Assembly (NCBI RefSeq): GCF_025264645.1
Contig: NZ_CP073696.1
Coordinates: forward strand, 1,860,001-1,924,000
Length of the DNA: 64,000 bases
Source of the DNA: Edaphobacter lichenicola
Lineage (GTDB): Bacteria > Acidobacteriota > Terriglobia > Terriglobales > Acidobacteriaceae
Direction: 5' to 3'
Positions 44,503 to 55,198 of this stretch are shown here, piece after piece. Within the stretch, counting starts at the first letter, position 1. Every line of letters starts with the position of its first letter. The position numbers were made by a program, and so were the translations under genes. The notes beneath the pieces were generated by a model. The model had not been told where the DNA came from. It was given only the letters and a program-made list of their open reading frames with translations, and ran no database searches.

Positions 44503-47082
44503 TTAAGCAGGGTCCTGCCGGTCAAATTTACTGAGGCAGCCATGAATAGTTTTGGCTAATACATCGATTCCCGGCTCCGACAGCACCTGCCAATGATCTC
44601 CCGGTATGTGATGGATTTCGATTCCTTCTTTGAAGATAGGCGACCAACCATTATCGGGGGGTATATTGACGTTCGTCTGTTTTGAGGCCCGAAAAAGAGT
44701 CAGTTTGCCTGGAAATGGTTTTGGACGATAGTTGCGTGCTGCAACGGCATTGATCTCGTGCGTATTTTTCAAAAAGGCAGGAAGTGTAGTGAACAGCTTA
44801 GCGGCGATCGTAGTCATATAGCGCACCCTGCGTTCATCCATGTCTTTGAGAAAAAACTCCGCCCATGCCTTACCACTTCCGTGGCCTTGGTTGCTACGGA
44901 AAAAACCACTAAGCCATCCTCGTTTTTCTAATTTTTCTGATCCACTCTTCTTCGGCATCTCCGGGGTGTAATCTTTGGCTCGTGTATCCAACATTCCTAA
45001 AAGGCCAACTTCTTCGCCAGCGTTGTGTAGCTGTTGGGCCATCTCAAGTACAACAATGCCTCCGAAAGAATACCCGAGAAAATGATACGGTCCATTAGGT
45101 TGAATACGTCGAATCTCTTTCAAATAATGAGCAGCCATGTCCTCCATGCGAAGGAGCGCCGGTTGGTTTGCTTCGAGTGCTTGGGCCTGGACTCCGTACA
45201 CTGGCTGGTCGGCACCAATCCTTGTTGTTAGACCATAAAAATTAACTACATTCCCGCCCGCTCCGTGAACGATATATAGCGGTAGGCGGGTCCCCACAGG
45301 CTGAATCGGCACAAGTGACGTCGCAGTGTTTGGCGCATAACGCCTGCGAACCAGCTCAGCTACAAGCTGGATGGTAGGAGCCGAGATCAAGCTCGCAAGC
45401 CCGAAGCCCATCGAGTAGAGACCATTCATCCGAGTCACGAGCCGGAGAATAGAAAGCGAGCTAACCCCCAACGAAAAAACATTCGTGTCGACAGCGATGT
45501 CTTCGACGGCCAACATAGACCGCCAAAGCTCGAGCAACTGGATCTCAATTGGGTCATTCGTGGTTGCTAGCTGTTCGTCCAATTTCTCCATTATCTCGGC
45601 GCTGTCGACAAATTGCTTCGCTCCGAGAAGTCGTGTGTTTCTCCGGGATGCGGTTCGGTTCAAGACGTCAGGCAAAGTGGCAGGAAGAAAATCGTCCGCC
45701 GAAGCCATCTTCTCTAATTCGATTGAAGGCTCCTGCACCGCTGAGTCAAGCAATGCATTAAAGCTTTTCAGATAGCGTTGAATCGTCGTCGAGCGGAAGT
45801 AGTTGGGATTGTATTCGAGTTGTAGCCGCGGCCCTTCTTCTATTCGATCGACGATCGCGAACATCCATTCAAAGACTGCCCCGGGACTCATTGATCGTAA
45901 AGGCACAATCTCTAGACCGGCAACGCGCTGAGTCACCATGAAAGATTTTTGATAAAGAAAGAAGATTGGGATCTCAAACGAAGTATTGTTGTGCGAAAAA
46001 TGTGAGTCGTATATTAATTCTTCAAACGGAAGCTCCTGATTTTCGTAGGCTCCGAGCGTCCAGTCCTGAACCTTCGTAAGTAGAGAACGGAAAGTCTCGT
46101 GCGGCTCTATCAGAACGCGTAGAACTTGGATGTTCATAAAGAGACCGATCAGATCTTCCGTATCTTCGTTTCGATTCGCACATGGAGAACCAATGACAAT
46201 ATCTCGTTGCCCGGTAAATCGGTGAAGTAAAGCGCAAAAAATACTGAATAGTAAAATATTCAATGTGACATTTTGATCTTTGCAGAATTTATGAGCTAAC
46301 GCAGTAAGCTCTGGCGAGATCAGAAACGTTTCGATATCTCCCGACTCCGAATCTGTACGTGTGTCGCGCACGTTTTCAGGAGAAGCGTCGTGCGGTAGCT
46401 CGATGCGGCTAAAATCGCTGCCGAGGGTCTTATGCCAGAATTCGAGTGAAGCCTCTGCGGCTTCACTCTTTCGCCACTCTTCCTGCCACACCGCAAAATC
46501 TGCAAATTGGATTGGCAACAATGGGAGGACCGGCTGTTTTCTTTCGACCAAAGCTTCATAAAAGACCGCGATATCACGTAGCAAAATACCGAGCGATATG
46601 CCGTCGCAGATAATGTGGTGCATGGTTACGAGTAGTAAATGGTGCTGCGGAGCAAACTTTAGCAGCTTGAGAACGAGAAGCGGGCCGTTGAGTAAGTCCA
46701 TGCGATACGCAGCATGCTCTCGGATAAGAACGCCTGTCTCGGGCGCTTTCACTGCGTCGGGTAAGTGCTGTAAGTCTATAACCGGAAGTGCGACACTGTA
46801 TGGGTTTCCGATTATCTGCGAAAGCTTCCCGTCTACCATCGCAAAGGTGGTTCGCAACATCTCATGACGTTGTACGGCCTGGCTGAAAGCCAAGGCCAAT
46901 AGATCGACGTTCAATTCCCCTCGACATTGCCACATGAGAGGCATGTTTAACGCAGGATTACCGGGGTGCATTTGGTCAAGTGACCAGAAGCGGATCTGCC
47001 CTTGCGTGGCGGGCATGACATACACGTCATCTGCTGGAGGAAGCATCGGATTCAAGACAGAGAGCTCCTCTGAAGCGTTCAT
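44503..47082 (-). CDS. NRPS terminal module: condensation - carrier - thioesterase, no adenylation domain
   Basis: 859 residues. A condensation domain (residues about 20-450) has HHIICDG at 155-161. A carrier domain has FSLGVSSLSI near 540, whose second Ser is the phosphopantetheine site. A type I thioesterase has GYSFGGI (Ser near 672) and a GDHWQ His near 831. The module lacks an adenylation domain, so its carrier must be loaded by another protein or its condensation domain must use a free acceptor. The thioesterase should release the product by hydrolysis or cyclisation. It is the last gene of the three-gene assembly line, 31 bp after the PKS-NRPS gene. Confidence 0.92.
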   Translation of the reverse strand: MNASEELSVLNPMLPPADDVYVMPATQGQIRFWSLDQMHPGNPALNMPLMWQCRGELNVDLLALAFSQAVQRHEMLRTTFAMVDGKLSQIIGNPYSVALPVIDLQHLPDAVKAPETGVLIREHAAYRMDLLNGPLLVLKLLKFAPQHHLLLVTMHHIICDGISLGILLRDIAVFYEALVERKQPVLPLLPIQFADFAVWQEEWRKSEAAEASLEFWHKTLGSDFSRIELPHDASPENVRDTRTDSESGDIETFLISPELTALAHKFCKDQNVTLNILLFSIFCALLHRFTGQRDIVIGSPCANRNEDTEDLIGLFMNIQVLRVLIEPHETFRSLLTKVQDWTLGAYENQELPFEELIYDSHFSHNNTSFEIPIFFLYQKSFMVTQRVAGLEIVPLRSMSPGAVFEWMFAIVDRIEEGPRLQLEYNPNYFRSTTIQRYLKSFNALLDSAVQEPSIELEKMASADDFLPATLPDVLNRTASRRNTRLLGAKQFVDSAEIMEKLDEQLATTNDPIEIQLLELWRSMLAVEDIAVDTNVFSLGVSSLSILRLVTRMNGLYSMGFGLASLISAPTIQLVAELVRRRYAPNTATSLVPIQPVGTRLPLYIVHGAGGNVVNFYGLTTRIGADQPVYGVQAQALEANQPALLRMEDMAAHYLKEIRRIQPNGPYHFLGYSFGGIVVLEMAQQLHNAGEEVGLLGMLDTRAKDYTPEMPKKSGSEKLEKRGWLSGFFRSNQGHGSGKAWAEFFLKDMDERRVRYMTTIAAKLFTTLPAFLKNTHEINAVAARNYRPKPFPGKLTLFRASKQTNVNIPPDNGWSPIFKEGIEIHHIPGDHWQVLSEPGIDVLAKTIHGCLSKFDRQDPA

Positions 47083-47113
47083 AGTTAGTCCTGTCGTCGA
47101 ATGAAATTGTTAT

Positions 47114-50100
47114 TCATTCGCGTATCCCAGTTTGACTGCGATAAGTCTTCCGTGGTGCGACTGCAATTCGTGGTGGGACCTTTACCGTTGTAACCTCTAC
47201 GTCACTTGAATTTCTCAGTTCATTGGACAAAGCCAAGATCGTTCGGTGCTTGAAGATCTGAGCTGCCGTAATGTGCAAACCCTCCTTCTGAGAGCGTGCG
47301 GCGATGCGGAAGATGAGAAGAGAGTCAGCGCCAAGTTCAAAGATACTATCTGTAATACTGACGCGATCGACCATCAGCACCTCCGCCCATATCTCTGCGA
47401 GCTTCTTCTGCTCGACCGTAGAAGGTGGTGTGAACGATCGTTGCGACGAGTGGAGGCCAGATTTGAGAAAGGTCTCCACATCAGGCAGGCTCTTGCGGTC
47501 AATCTTTCCATTCGGAGATCGAGGAAGCTGCGGGAGCGGGAGAAAGACTGCGGGAATCATGTACTCAGGAAGCGTGTCAGTAAGCATCGTGACTAAATCT
47601 GCAGTGAGTGCAGTGGCATGCTCAGCCGAATTGCCAGCGTCGACGTAAGCTACAAGACGAGTGATCGATGCTCCAGCACTTTGACTCGTATGTGCCACCA
47701 CTACGGACTCGCGCACGGCCGGATGACGATTCAACGCGGCCTCAATCTCTCCTAGTTCAATACGGTAGCCACGAATTTTGACTTGAAAATCCGTTCGGCC
47801 GAGCAACTCGACTCGCGCTTGGCCAGAGGAGTTCACACGCCAGCGTCCCAAGTCACCGGTTTTATAGATCCGACCCTCAGTAAATGGGTTTGGCAGAAAG
47901 CGCTCGGCGGTCAAATCTAGCCGCTTCCAATAGCCGCGCGCCAATCCCCTGCCCCCAATATACAGTTCGCCTACTACTCCGACAGGTACGGGCTGCAGGC
48001 GTTGATCCAGTAAATAAAATTGCGTGTTCGATATAGGTGGTCCGATCAATAGCGGTCCTGTTTCACTAACGACTCGAGTCGCAGATGACCAGATGGTCGT
48101 CTCGGTTGGGCCGTACATGTTCCACACTTGCTTGCTTCGTTCAACCAGTTGATTAGCAAGATCTCTCGGCAAAGCCTCACCACCGCACAATACCTTCAGC
48201 GGCAACTGGCTTCCCCATCCTGCGTCGATCAACATTCGCCATGTCCCGGGTGTAGCCTGCAGCACAGTCGCTTTACTCTGTTCGAGCAATTGCAGCAAAA
48301 TGTGTCCGTCCATGACTTGATCTTCGGTTGCTAGCACCAGCCGCGCACCCACTAGAAGCGGCAGTAACAGCTCCAAGCCCGCGATGTCGAAGGCGAGCGT
48401 TGTCACTGCAACCAGTACGTCCTCCCGACTGACTCCAGGTTCATGCTCCATCGAGCGCAACAGGTTCATCAATGCCCTGTGTTCGATAGCCACACCCTTC
48501 GGCCTTCCAGTCGTCCCCGATGTGTAAATCACATAGGCAAGAGAATCTGCCGACGCCGTAACTTCGAGCGGAGCGACACTTTCTTCGGCTATCTGTGCAT
48601 CCAGTACTATCGTCTTCACGGTTGTCGTCAGACCAGGCTGTGCAGAGGCGAACGGGCGGCCTACCAGCAGTAGTTTCGTCCCCGCATCCTCTAGCACCAT
48701 CTCCAACCTTTCACTCGGGTGACGAGGGTCCAACGGAACATAGGCACCACCGGCCTTCAGAATGCCAAGCAACGCACCTACCATCTCCACGGATCGTTCA
48801 ACGCAGAGACCCACCAGATCGCCGGGCTTCAGCCCCTCACGCAGCAGTCGATGAGCAATACGATTTGCATAGTCGTCGAGATTTTTTCTCGTCCAACTCG
48901 ATTTACCACTTTCAACCGCGATCTCGTCCGCATGCGCGTGTGCCTGTATCTCTATCAATCGGTGTATTGGCAGGAATTCTCCCTCGAAATCCACCTCAGT
49001 CTGGTTCCAGCCCTCCAATATCTCAACCCGGTCTTTCTGGTCCAACAGTTCCAATCCATCTACGTTCACTGTCGCGTCCCGGACAACGCTTGCGAGAAGG
49101 TTGGTATAAAGAAGCATCCAGCGACGAACGGTCTCTTCGTCGAAGAGATCCGTATTGAAGTCACAATCGAACTGAAGATCGCTCTCGGTTTCAATCATGT
49201 TGAGAAACATGTCGGTATTAACAAACTGCTTCGGGTTGGCTTTTATCGTTACTGCCAAGCCATCGAATCCGATGCGTGCCCCAATCTTTTCGAGATTGAA
49301 CTGCACTTCGATCAGCGGGAGGCGACTCGCATCTCTTGGGATCGAGAGCTTGTGAAGCAAGCTGCCGTATGTAAACTCCTGATGATCGAATGCATCGAAC
49401 AGCATGTTGCGTGTAGTAGCAATATGGTCTTTGGCCGTCTCAGTCTCGGTGATTCGACTCAACATTGGCAAAAAGTGTACGCAGTGCCCGACGAGACTTG
49501 CATTCTGGAAGAGCGCTTGTCCGGCGGTAGAGATGCCGACGACAACTTCTTGCTGTCGCGTCAGGCGGTGCAGCAGGAGTTGAAAGCCCGATAACAGCGT
49601 TATGTATAGAGTGCATCCAAGCTTGGTACTGACGTCCTTCAAATCGTTATACAGCCCAGAACCGAGACTGCCCTTCAGAGTCGCGCCACGGTAACTCTTG
49701 TTCGTTGGACGCGGCCGGTCGGTGGGCAACTCAAGCACCGGTGCAAGGCCTGTGAATTGCTTTACCCAAAAGGCCTCATTATCTGTAAATTCGCCCGAGC
49801 GGTGACGTGTCTGCTCCTGAACCGCGTAACTACTGAAAGGCAAAAGAGGAAGCAGCTTCACCGTTGCTTTATCTCTCGCGCCATAGAGTTTACTGACTTC
49901 CTCGAATAGCTGATTGACCGACCATCCATCGAGAACAATATGGTGCGCGGTAAAGAGGAGGACAACATCATCCGCGGAGATCCGAAAGATCGTGACGCGA
50001 GCGAGTGGTCCTTCAGTTAGTGAAAATGGGGTCTTCCCTTCTCGTTTTATCGCATCTTGAACTACTGCTTCGCGAGAACCGACCGTTGGAGTTTCTGGAG

Positions 50101-53100
50101 ACTTGGAAAGATCGAGGTACTCGATGACACCAGTAAAGATCTGAGCAATCATGAGCGACTCGCCATCCACACTGATCCTGCTTCGCAACGTATCGTGCCG
50201 TGCAAACACCAATTCCAGTGCTCGCTGCAGTTCCTGCTCCTTCACATCTCCTTGCAACCGTAGGGTGACAGATTCGTTGAAAGCGCAGTTCGCCTCATCA
50301 CCGAGCGCCGCAGCGAAGTATATCTCTCGTTGCGCCTCTGTGATAGGAACCTGCGTAGGATTTTTTAGCAGGGCGGCAGGATGCATTTCAGGCCTTGCTA
50401 CATCTGTGGGAATAACCTTGTGCGTATCGTGGCTGGGAAGCGCGTTGCTCCGCTGCATCTCTTCCACGGTTTCGCGAAACGCCGCCTCAACTGCTGCCAG
50501 ATCCGCATCGGAATGTGCCGTTGTGAGAAAACAGGGATATCCTTCCTGGATGTGAATCCCCTTCTCGCGCATCGCATAGTACAGCAAACTGCCGAGCCGA
50601 GCATCACCATGAAAAGTAAAGTAAAACCAGGATGCAAAGTGATGAATCCTGCTCGGCACTCCTCGCTCAACAAAGAAATTGTCGAGCCTCGTCGCAAGCT
50701 CGGCGGTCTTCCGATTCAAATCTAGCTGGAGTTGCGGCCCTACATCTTTCAGATGTTTGAGCACCGAACGAGCCGCTGCGAGAGCCTGCGGATGTCGGAC
50801 GAAGGTGCCGGCGAAGAAGGTCACGCCAACTTCCGGTATTGACGCATCGCCGTACTGCCAGGCTCCTCCATCGAGTGCGTCCATGAACCGTGCCTTGCCG
50901 GAGAGGACACCAATCGGATAGCCCCCGCCGATCACTTTGCCATAGGTAGCCAGATCTGCGCGAACACCAAATGCCTGCTGCACTCCACCAGGAGCAAGAC
51001 GGAACCCGGTGACAACCTCATCAATGATGAGTGCGATCTCCGCTTGCTCTGTAATCTCCCTCACCGTTTTAATGAATGCAATCGGCTGCAAGCCCGGATT
51101 ACGTGTCTGTACGGGTTCAATGAGCACTGCTGCAATCTCGCTCGCATTCTGTCGTATGTAATCGAGCGACGCATCCGCTCCATATTCAAGTACAACCACG
51201 TTTCCTGTATTTGCTATCGGAATTCCCGGCGCGAGTGGTACCGTGCCACGGGGCGTATTGCGAACCAGCACCTCATCGAATGTTCCATGGTAGTCACCGG
51301 CGAAATAGATGATGCGATCACGTCCTGTAACTGTGCGGGCGACACGAATGGCAGCCATAACCGCTTCGGACCCCGTGTTGCAAAACGTCACCCTATCATT
51401 GCCGGTCAACTCACATATCTGCGCAGCGACCTCGCCTGCCAGCGGAGATTGCGGACCAATAGCGACACCTAACTCGATCTGCTGCCGAACCGCGTCCAGC
51501 ACGAACTGCGGCGAGTGCCCAAACATGATTGCGCCATATCCATTCACGATGTCGATGTATTCGTTGCCATCGACGTCCCATATCCGCGACCCCTTCGCTC
51601 GGTCTGTCACAAGGGGATAGACCATCTCCTTCCACTGCGGGCGAAACCCCGCGACTGCTCGCGGATCCGCCAGATGAACGCGCGCCTTGTCCGTCAAGCC
51701 CTTCGACCCCGGCGTGCGCTTCTCGTACTTCGCAATAAGTGTATCGAGATATTGTTGTTGATCGCTGTCGAGATCCTGCTGAACTCTTGGCTGTAGTGGT
51801 CGATAAGATCCGTGCTTAACTTCAGAGCTTTCGGCTGTTGATGGTACTGGGACTGGCGCAGGTACCGAGGCGACCCCTGGTGCCGGCGAGGCCATCTGCA
51901 CTGTAAGAGCAGGAGCCGAGATACCTGTCGCAGCTCGCAGCGTCAACATCTGTTGCTCGAACATCTTCGACATCATCGCCATCTGCTCGCTAAACAGCCG
52001 TTCCACGGCAGAGCCTGAAGAAGCGGAGGAACCTGTAGAGATCGCCGCTGCCGCAGGTACGCTGGAGGCAACTGCGACTTGCGGCGCGGCAACTGGCGTC
52101 TGCGCGGCTGCTGGAAAGGCATCGGATGGCAGCACGCTATCGAGATACCCAGCAAGACTCGCGATCGTGGAGTATTGTTCCATGATCTGTCGAAACGTTA
52201 GCTTCACTCCAAACTTCTTCTTAAGGCCCTGCGTAGCCTGCGTGAGAAAGAGCGAGTCGAGCCCCAACTCCAAAAACTGGTGGTCGACCTGATCGGGCGT
52301 GATGTCGATCCCGCTAAGCTGGGTAAAAACTTCGGCAACAATGGGCTGCAGGCGCAGCTTACGTTCTGGCATTTGAGCCTCACTCAGTAGTTCAGTTGCA
52401 ACTGAAACAAATTCCTCTTCGCCTCTTGTTTCAAGCGATGCGGAAGTAACAAAAGTTGTTTGCTCATTGGTTGTTGAACCGACCGTGTAAGGTGGTGGCG
52501 CAATCCAATGCAGTTTACGTTCAAAAGGATACGTTGGCAGCGGAACGCGGGATCGCTGCTCCGATGCGTAGACCTCTGTCCAATTTGGAGCGGCACCGGC
52601 CATCCAGAGCTGTCCTAGTGCCTCTTGAAGTGAGCCCGCTTCCGCAGGAGACTGTTCATCACGTTGCGACAATGATGAGATGATGATGGATTCGTTACCG
52701 TTCGGCTGCTGACGCGCCAGCGTGGACAACGTACTTCCCGGCCCCACCTCCAGCAATATCTGCGGAGCCGACATCAAGGTTTTAAGCGCATCGGCAAAGC
52801 GAACCGGATTGCGAACCTGTTCGGACCAGAAGCGAGCACTTGTCGCCTGCTCCGGCAAAATCCATGTGCCGGTAAAACTCGAAACATAAGGACGGTAAGG
52901 TGGACGCAGTGAAACCTTTGCTACCTCCGCTTCAAACGCCGACAGCATTGGATCCATCATCGACGAATGAAATGCGTGTGATGTGCGAAGCCTTCGGAAG
53001 AGCGCTCCATCTGACGTGAGCCTCTGTTTCAGAAGTTCGATTGCTTCGATAGGTCCAGCAAGAACGCTCAGCTTCGGAGCATTCAGGGCAGCCAGCGAGA

Positions 53101-55198
53101 TATCTTCGGAGAGATATGGCTGAAGCTCCGCCTCGCTCAGCCTTACTCCGACCATCCCACCGCGCGCCATCTCCTGCATCATTCGCCCACGAATACTTAC
53201 CAGGCGCAGTGCGTCCTCCCGACTCATGACTCCCGCCAGAACCGCAGCTACATATTCGCCGATGCTGTGACCCGCCATCGTGCGTGGTTCAATTCCCCAC
53301 GACTGCCACAACTTCGCCATCGCGAATTCAGTTACAAAGATTCCCGTCTGCGCGAATTGAGTCTGTTGGATTCGTTCGGCTGCTTCAGGCGTCGTGCTGT
53401 CGGCCGGAAAGAGAACACCGCGAATATCGTGGCCCATTAACGGTAAGAGGATCTCAGCACACTCGTCTACTTGCTGGCGATAGAGGGCCTCCGTAGCATA
53501 GAGCGAGCTGCCCATCCCCGCGAACTGTGAGCCTTGCCCTGGAAAAAGAAAGACCACCTCGGGTCGTCTTGCCGGTGCAACTCGAGTCGTCTGCGGGTTG
53601 GCCGACTGCAATTTTGTAATCGCATCTTCGGCACTCGCACAAACAAATGTGGCGCGATAGTCGAACGCTTTTCTTCCGACGGCCAAGGTATAAGCCACGT
53701 CTTCAATCGGAAGCTCTGGATGCAACTGCAGAGACTGAGCGAGATTTTCAATAGCCGCATTGAGCGCAGGTTGAGATCTCGCGGAGAGACAAAGCACTTG
53801 AGCCGAACGGGGAGAAACCGTCGAAATTATCGGCGGCGGTGCCTCTTCCATGACGATATGTGCGTTCACCCCACCCACTCCGAACGCGCTCACCCCAGCG
53901 CGTCGTGGTCCGTCCGAGCGCCAGGGGCTCAACTCACGGTTCACATAGAAAGGAGAGTTCGCAAAATCAATATTTGGATTTGGCGTTTCAAACTTCGCCA
54001 GCGGAGGCAGCGTCGCCTTACTCAGCGAGATCGCAGTTTTGATCACGCCTGTCACACCAGCCGCTGCGTCAAGATGCCCCACATTTGCCTTCGCAGTCCC
54101 GATCGCACAGAAGCCCGAATCCTCCGTGCTTAGCCGGAATGCCTTCGTAAGCGCCGCAACCTCAATCGGATCCCCGAGCGGCGTCGCCGTGCCATGGGCT
54201 TCAATATAGGTGATCGTGCGTGCGTCTATCCCCGCCATCGCCTGAGCGGCAGCAATTACGCCCGACTGACCATCCACGCCGGGCGCCATGTAACCCGCCT
54301 TCATCGAACCGTCATTGTTCACGCCAAAGCCACGGATCACCGCCGTGATGTGGTCCCGATCCGCGATGGCATCTTCCAGACGCTTCAACACGACCACTCC
54401 TGCGCCATGACTAAAGACAGTGCCCGTTGCCGCAGCATCGAATGGTCGGCAGAGCCCATCTTTCGATCCAATGCTTCCTTCGGAGTACATATGTCCACGC
54501 CTTTGCGGAAACGTAATCGAGACGCCACCAGCCAGCGACATGTCGCATTGATAGTTCAGCAGACTTTGACTTGCCTGACAGATTGCAACCAAAGATGTGG
54601 CGCAGGCAGACGCCACACTGATGCACGGGCCACGGAGATTCAACTTGTAGGCAACACGAGTCGTCAGAAAGTCTTTGTCGTTCCCCATGAACGACCTAAA
54701 TTCACCAACCTGATAGCTTCCCGTCAACTCATCGATAAACGCTCGGTCGTGGCACAGGTTCGCTAAAAGATAAGTATTCAGGCTACATCCTGCAAAGAGG
54801 CCAATTTGTCCGGCGTAGCTCGATGAGTCGTAACCTGCATCTTCCAATGCGTTCCAGCATGTCTCGAGAAAGATACGATGCTGAGGGTCCATACTCTCAG
54901 CATCACGTGGCGAAATGCCGAAGAACTCTGCATCGAACATGCCAGGATCCTTTAGCACGCCGCGTGCAGCAACATAGTCTGGACCATTTTCGAGGCCCGC
55001 ACTGCTTCTCACCTCAAGCTCCGCAGGCGAAAAATGAGAGATCGAACTCTTTCCGGCAGCAACATTTTGCCAAAATGTCGCCACGTTAGGTGCTCCCGGA
55101 AACTGCCCCGCCATGCCGATGATGGCGATGCCTTCCAACAGCTGCTCTAGAGGCTGGTGTTCCGTCAAACTAGTTGTTTCGTTCAACCTGTCGCTCAT
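47114..55198 (-). CDS. Hybrid PKS-NRPS: KS - AT - ACP - aminotransferase - C - A - PCP
   Basis: About 2,694 residues. The ATG at 55198 overlaps the upstream stop (ATGA), so the longer frame is rejected. Approximate domains: ketosynthase 20-450 (Cys in SACATSLVA, HGTATP, NVGHLD); acyltransferase 550-840 (GHSIGEY, HAFH = malonyl type); ACP near 978 (LGLDSL); Ala/Pro linker; class III PLP aminotransferase 1190-1580 (YGKVIGGGYPIG); condensation 1615-2060 (HHIVLDG); adenylation 2080-2570; PCP near 2622 (LGADSL). The A-domain code reads D-I-L-Q-L-G-M-I-W-K, a glycine code. The aminotransferase should turn the new beta-keto group into a beta-amine, as in MycA and McyE. No KR, DH or MT domain. Confidence 0.93.
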   Translation of the reverse strand: MSDRLNETTSLTEHQPLEQLLEGIAIIGMAGQFPGAPNVATFWQNVAAGKSSISHFSPAELEVRSSAGLENGPDYVAARGVLKDPGMFDAEFFGISPRDAESMDPQHRIFLETCWNALEDAGYDSSSYAGQIGLFAGCSLNTYLLANLCHDRAFIDELTGSYQVGEFRSFMGNDKDFLTTRVAYKLNLRGPCISVASACATSLVAICQASQSLLNYQCDMSLAGGVSITFPQRRGHMYSEGSIGSKDGLCRPFDAAATGTVFSHGAGVVVLKRLEDAIADRDHITAVIRGFGVNNDGSMKAGYMAPGVDGQSGVIAAAQAMAGIDARTITYIEAHGTATPLGDPIEVAALTKAFRLSTEDSGFCAIGTAKANVGHLDAAAGVTGVIKTAISLSKATLPPLAKFETPNPNIDFANSPFYVNRELSPWRSDGPRRAGVSAFGVGGVNAHIVMEEAPPPIISTVSPRSAQVLCLSARSQPALNAAIENLAQSLQLHPELPIEDVAYTLAVGRKAFDYRATFVCASAEDAITKLQSANPQTTRVAPARRPEVVFLFPGQGSQFAGMGSSLYATEALYRQQVDECAEILLPLMGHDIRGVLFPADSTTPEAAERIQQTQFAQTGIFVTEFAMAKLWQSWGIEPRTMAGHSIGEYVAAVLAGVMSREDALRLVSIRGRMMQEMARGGMVGVRLSEAELQPYLSEDISLAALNAPKLSVLAGPIEAIELLKQRLTSDGALFRRLRTSHAFHSSMMDPMLSAFEAEVAKVSLRPPYRPYVSSFTGTWILPEQATSARFWSEQVRNPVRFADALKTLMSAPQILLEVGPGSTLSTLARQQPNGNESIIISSLSQRDEQSPAEAGSLQEALGQLWMAGAAPNWTEVYASEQRSRVPLPTYPFERKLHWIAPPPYTVGSTTNEQTTFVTSASLETRGEEEFVSVATELLSEAQMPERKLRLQPIVAEVFTQLSGIDITPDQVDHQFLELGLDSLFLTQATQGLKKKFGVKLTFRQIMEQYSTIASLAGYLDSVLPSDAFPAAAQTPVAAPQVAVASSVPAAAAISTGSSASSGSAVERLFSEQMAMMSKMFEQQMLTLRAATGISAPALTVQMASPAPGVASVPAPVPVPSTAESSEVKHGSYRPLQPRVQQDLDSDQQQYLDTLIAKYEKRTPGSKGLTDKARVHLADPRAVAGFRPQWKEMVYPLVTDRAKGSRIWDVDGNEYIDIVNGYGAIMFGHSPQFVLDAVRQQIELGVAIGPQSPLAGEVAAQICELTGNDRVTFCNTGSEAVMAAIRVARTVTGRDRIIYFAGDYHGTFDEVLVRNTPRGTVPLAPGIPIANTGNVVVLEYGADASLDYIRQNASEIAAVLIEPVQTRNPGLQPIAFIKTVREITEQAEIALIIDEVVTGFRLAPGGVQQAFGVRADLATYGKVIGGGYPIGVLSGKARFMDALDGGAWQYGDASIPEVGVTFFAGTFVRHPQALAAARSVLKHLKDVGPQLQLDLNRKTAELATRLDNFFVERGVPSRIHHFASWFYFTFHGDARLGSLLYYAMREKGIHIQEGYPCFLTTAHSDADLAAVEAAFRETVEEMQRSNALPSHDTHKVIPTDVARPEMHPAALLKNPTQVPITEAQREIYFAAALGDEANCAFNESVTLRLQGDVKEQELQRALELVFARHDTLRSRISVDGESLMIAQIFTGVIEYLDLSKSPETPTVGSREAVVQDAIKREGKTPFSLTEGPLARVTIFRISADDVVLLFTAHHIVLDGWSVNQLFEEVSKLYGARDKATVKLLPLLPFSSYAVQEQTRHRSGEFTDNEAFWVKQFTGLAPVLELPTDRPRPTNKSYRGATLKGSLGSGLYNDLKDVSTKLGCTLYITLLSGFQLLLHRLTRQQEVVVGISTAGQALFQNASLVGHCVHFLPMLSRITETETAKDHIATTRNMLFDAFDHQEFTYGSLLHKLSIPRDASRLPLIEVQFNLEKIGARIGFDGLAVTIKANPKQFVNTDMFLNMIETESDLQFDCDFNTDLFDEETVRRWMLLYTNLLASVVRDATVNVDGLELLDQKDRVEILEGWNQTEVDFEGEFLPIHRLIEIQAHAHADEIAVESGKSSWTRKNLDDYANRIAHRLLREGLKPGDLVGLCVERSVEMVGALLGILKAGGAYVPLDPRHPSERLEMVLEDAGTKLLLVGRPFASAQPGLTTTVKTIVLDAQIAEESVAPLEVTASADSLAYVIYTSGTTGRPKGVAIEHRALMNLLRSMEHEPGVSREDVLVAVTTLAFDIAGLELLLPLLVGARLVLATEDQVMDGHILLQLLEQSKATVLQATPGTWRMLIDAGWGSQLPLKVLCGGEALPRDLANQLVERSKQVWNMYGPTETTIWSSATRVVSETGPLLIGPPISNTQFYLLDQRLQPVPVGVVGELYIGGRGLARGYWKRLDLTAERFLPNPFTEGRIYKTGDLGRWRVNSSGQARVELLGRTDFQVKIRGYRIELGEIEAALNRHPAVRESVVVAHTSQSAGASITRLVAYVDAGNSAEHATALTADLVTMLTDTLPEYMIPAVFLPLPQLPRSPNGKIDRKSLPDVETFLKSGLHSSQRSFTPPSTVEQKKLAEIWAEVLMVDRVSITDSIFELGADSLLIFRIAARSQKEGLHITAAQIFKHRTILALSNELRNSSDVEVTTVKVPPRIAVAPRKTYRSQTGIRE

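Noticed and set aside
48719-49594. 291-codon plus-strand frame inside the PKS-NRPS gene
   Set aside because: Lies opposite the condensation and adenylation domains, whose motifs are intact on the minus strand; product is low in structure and unlike any family.
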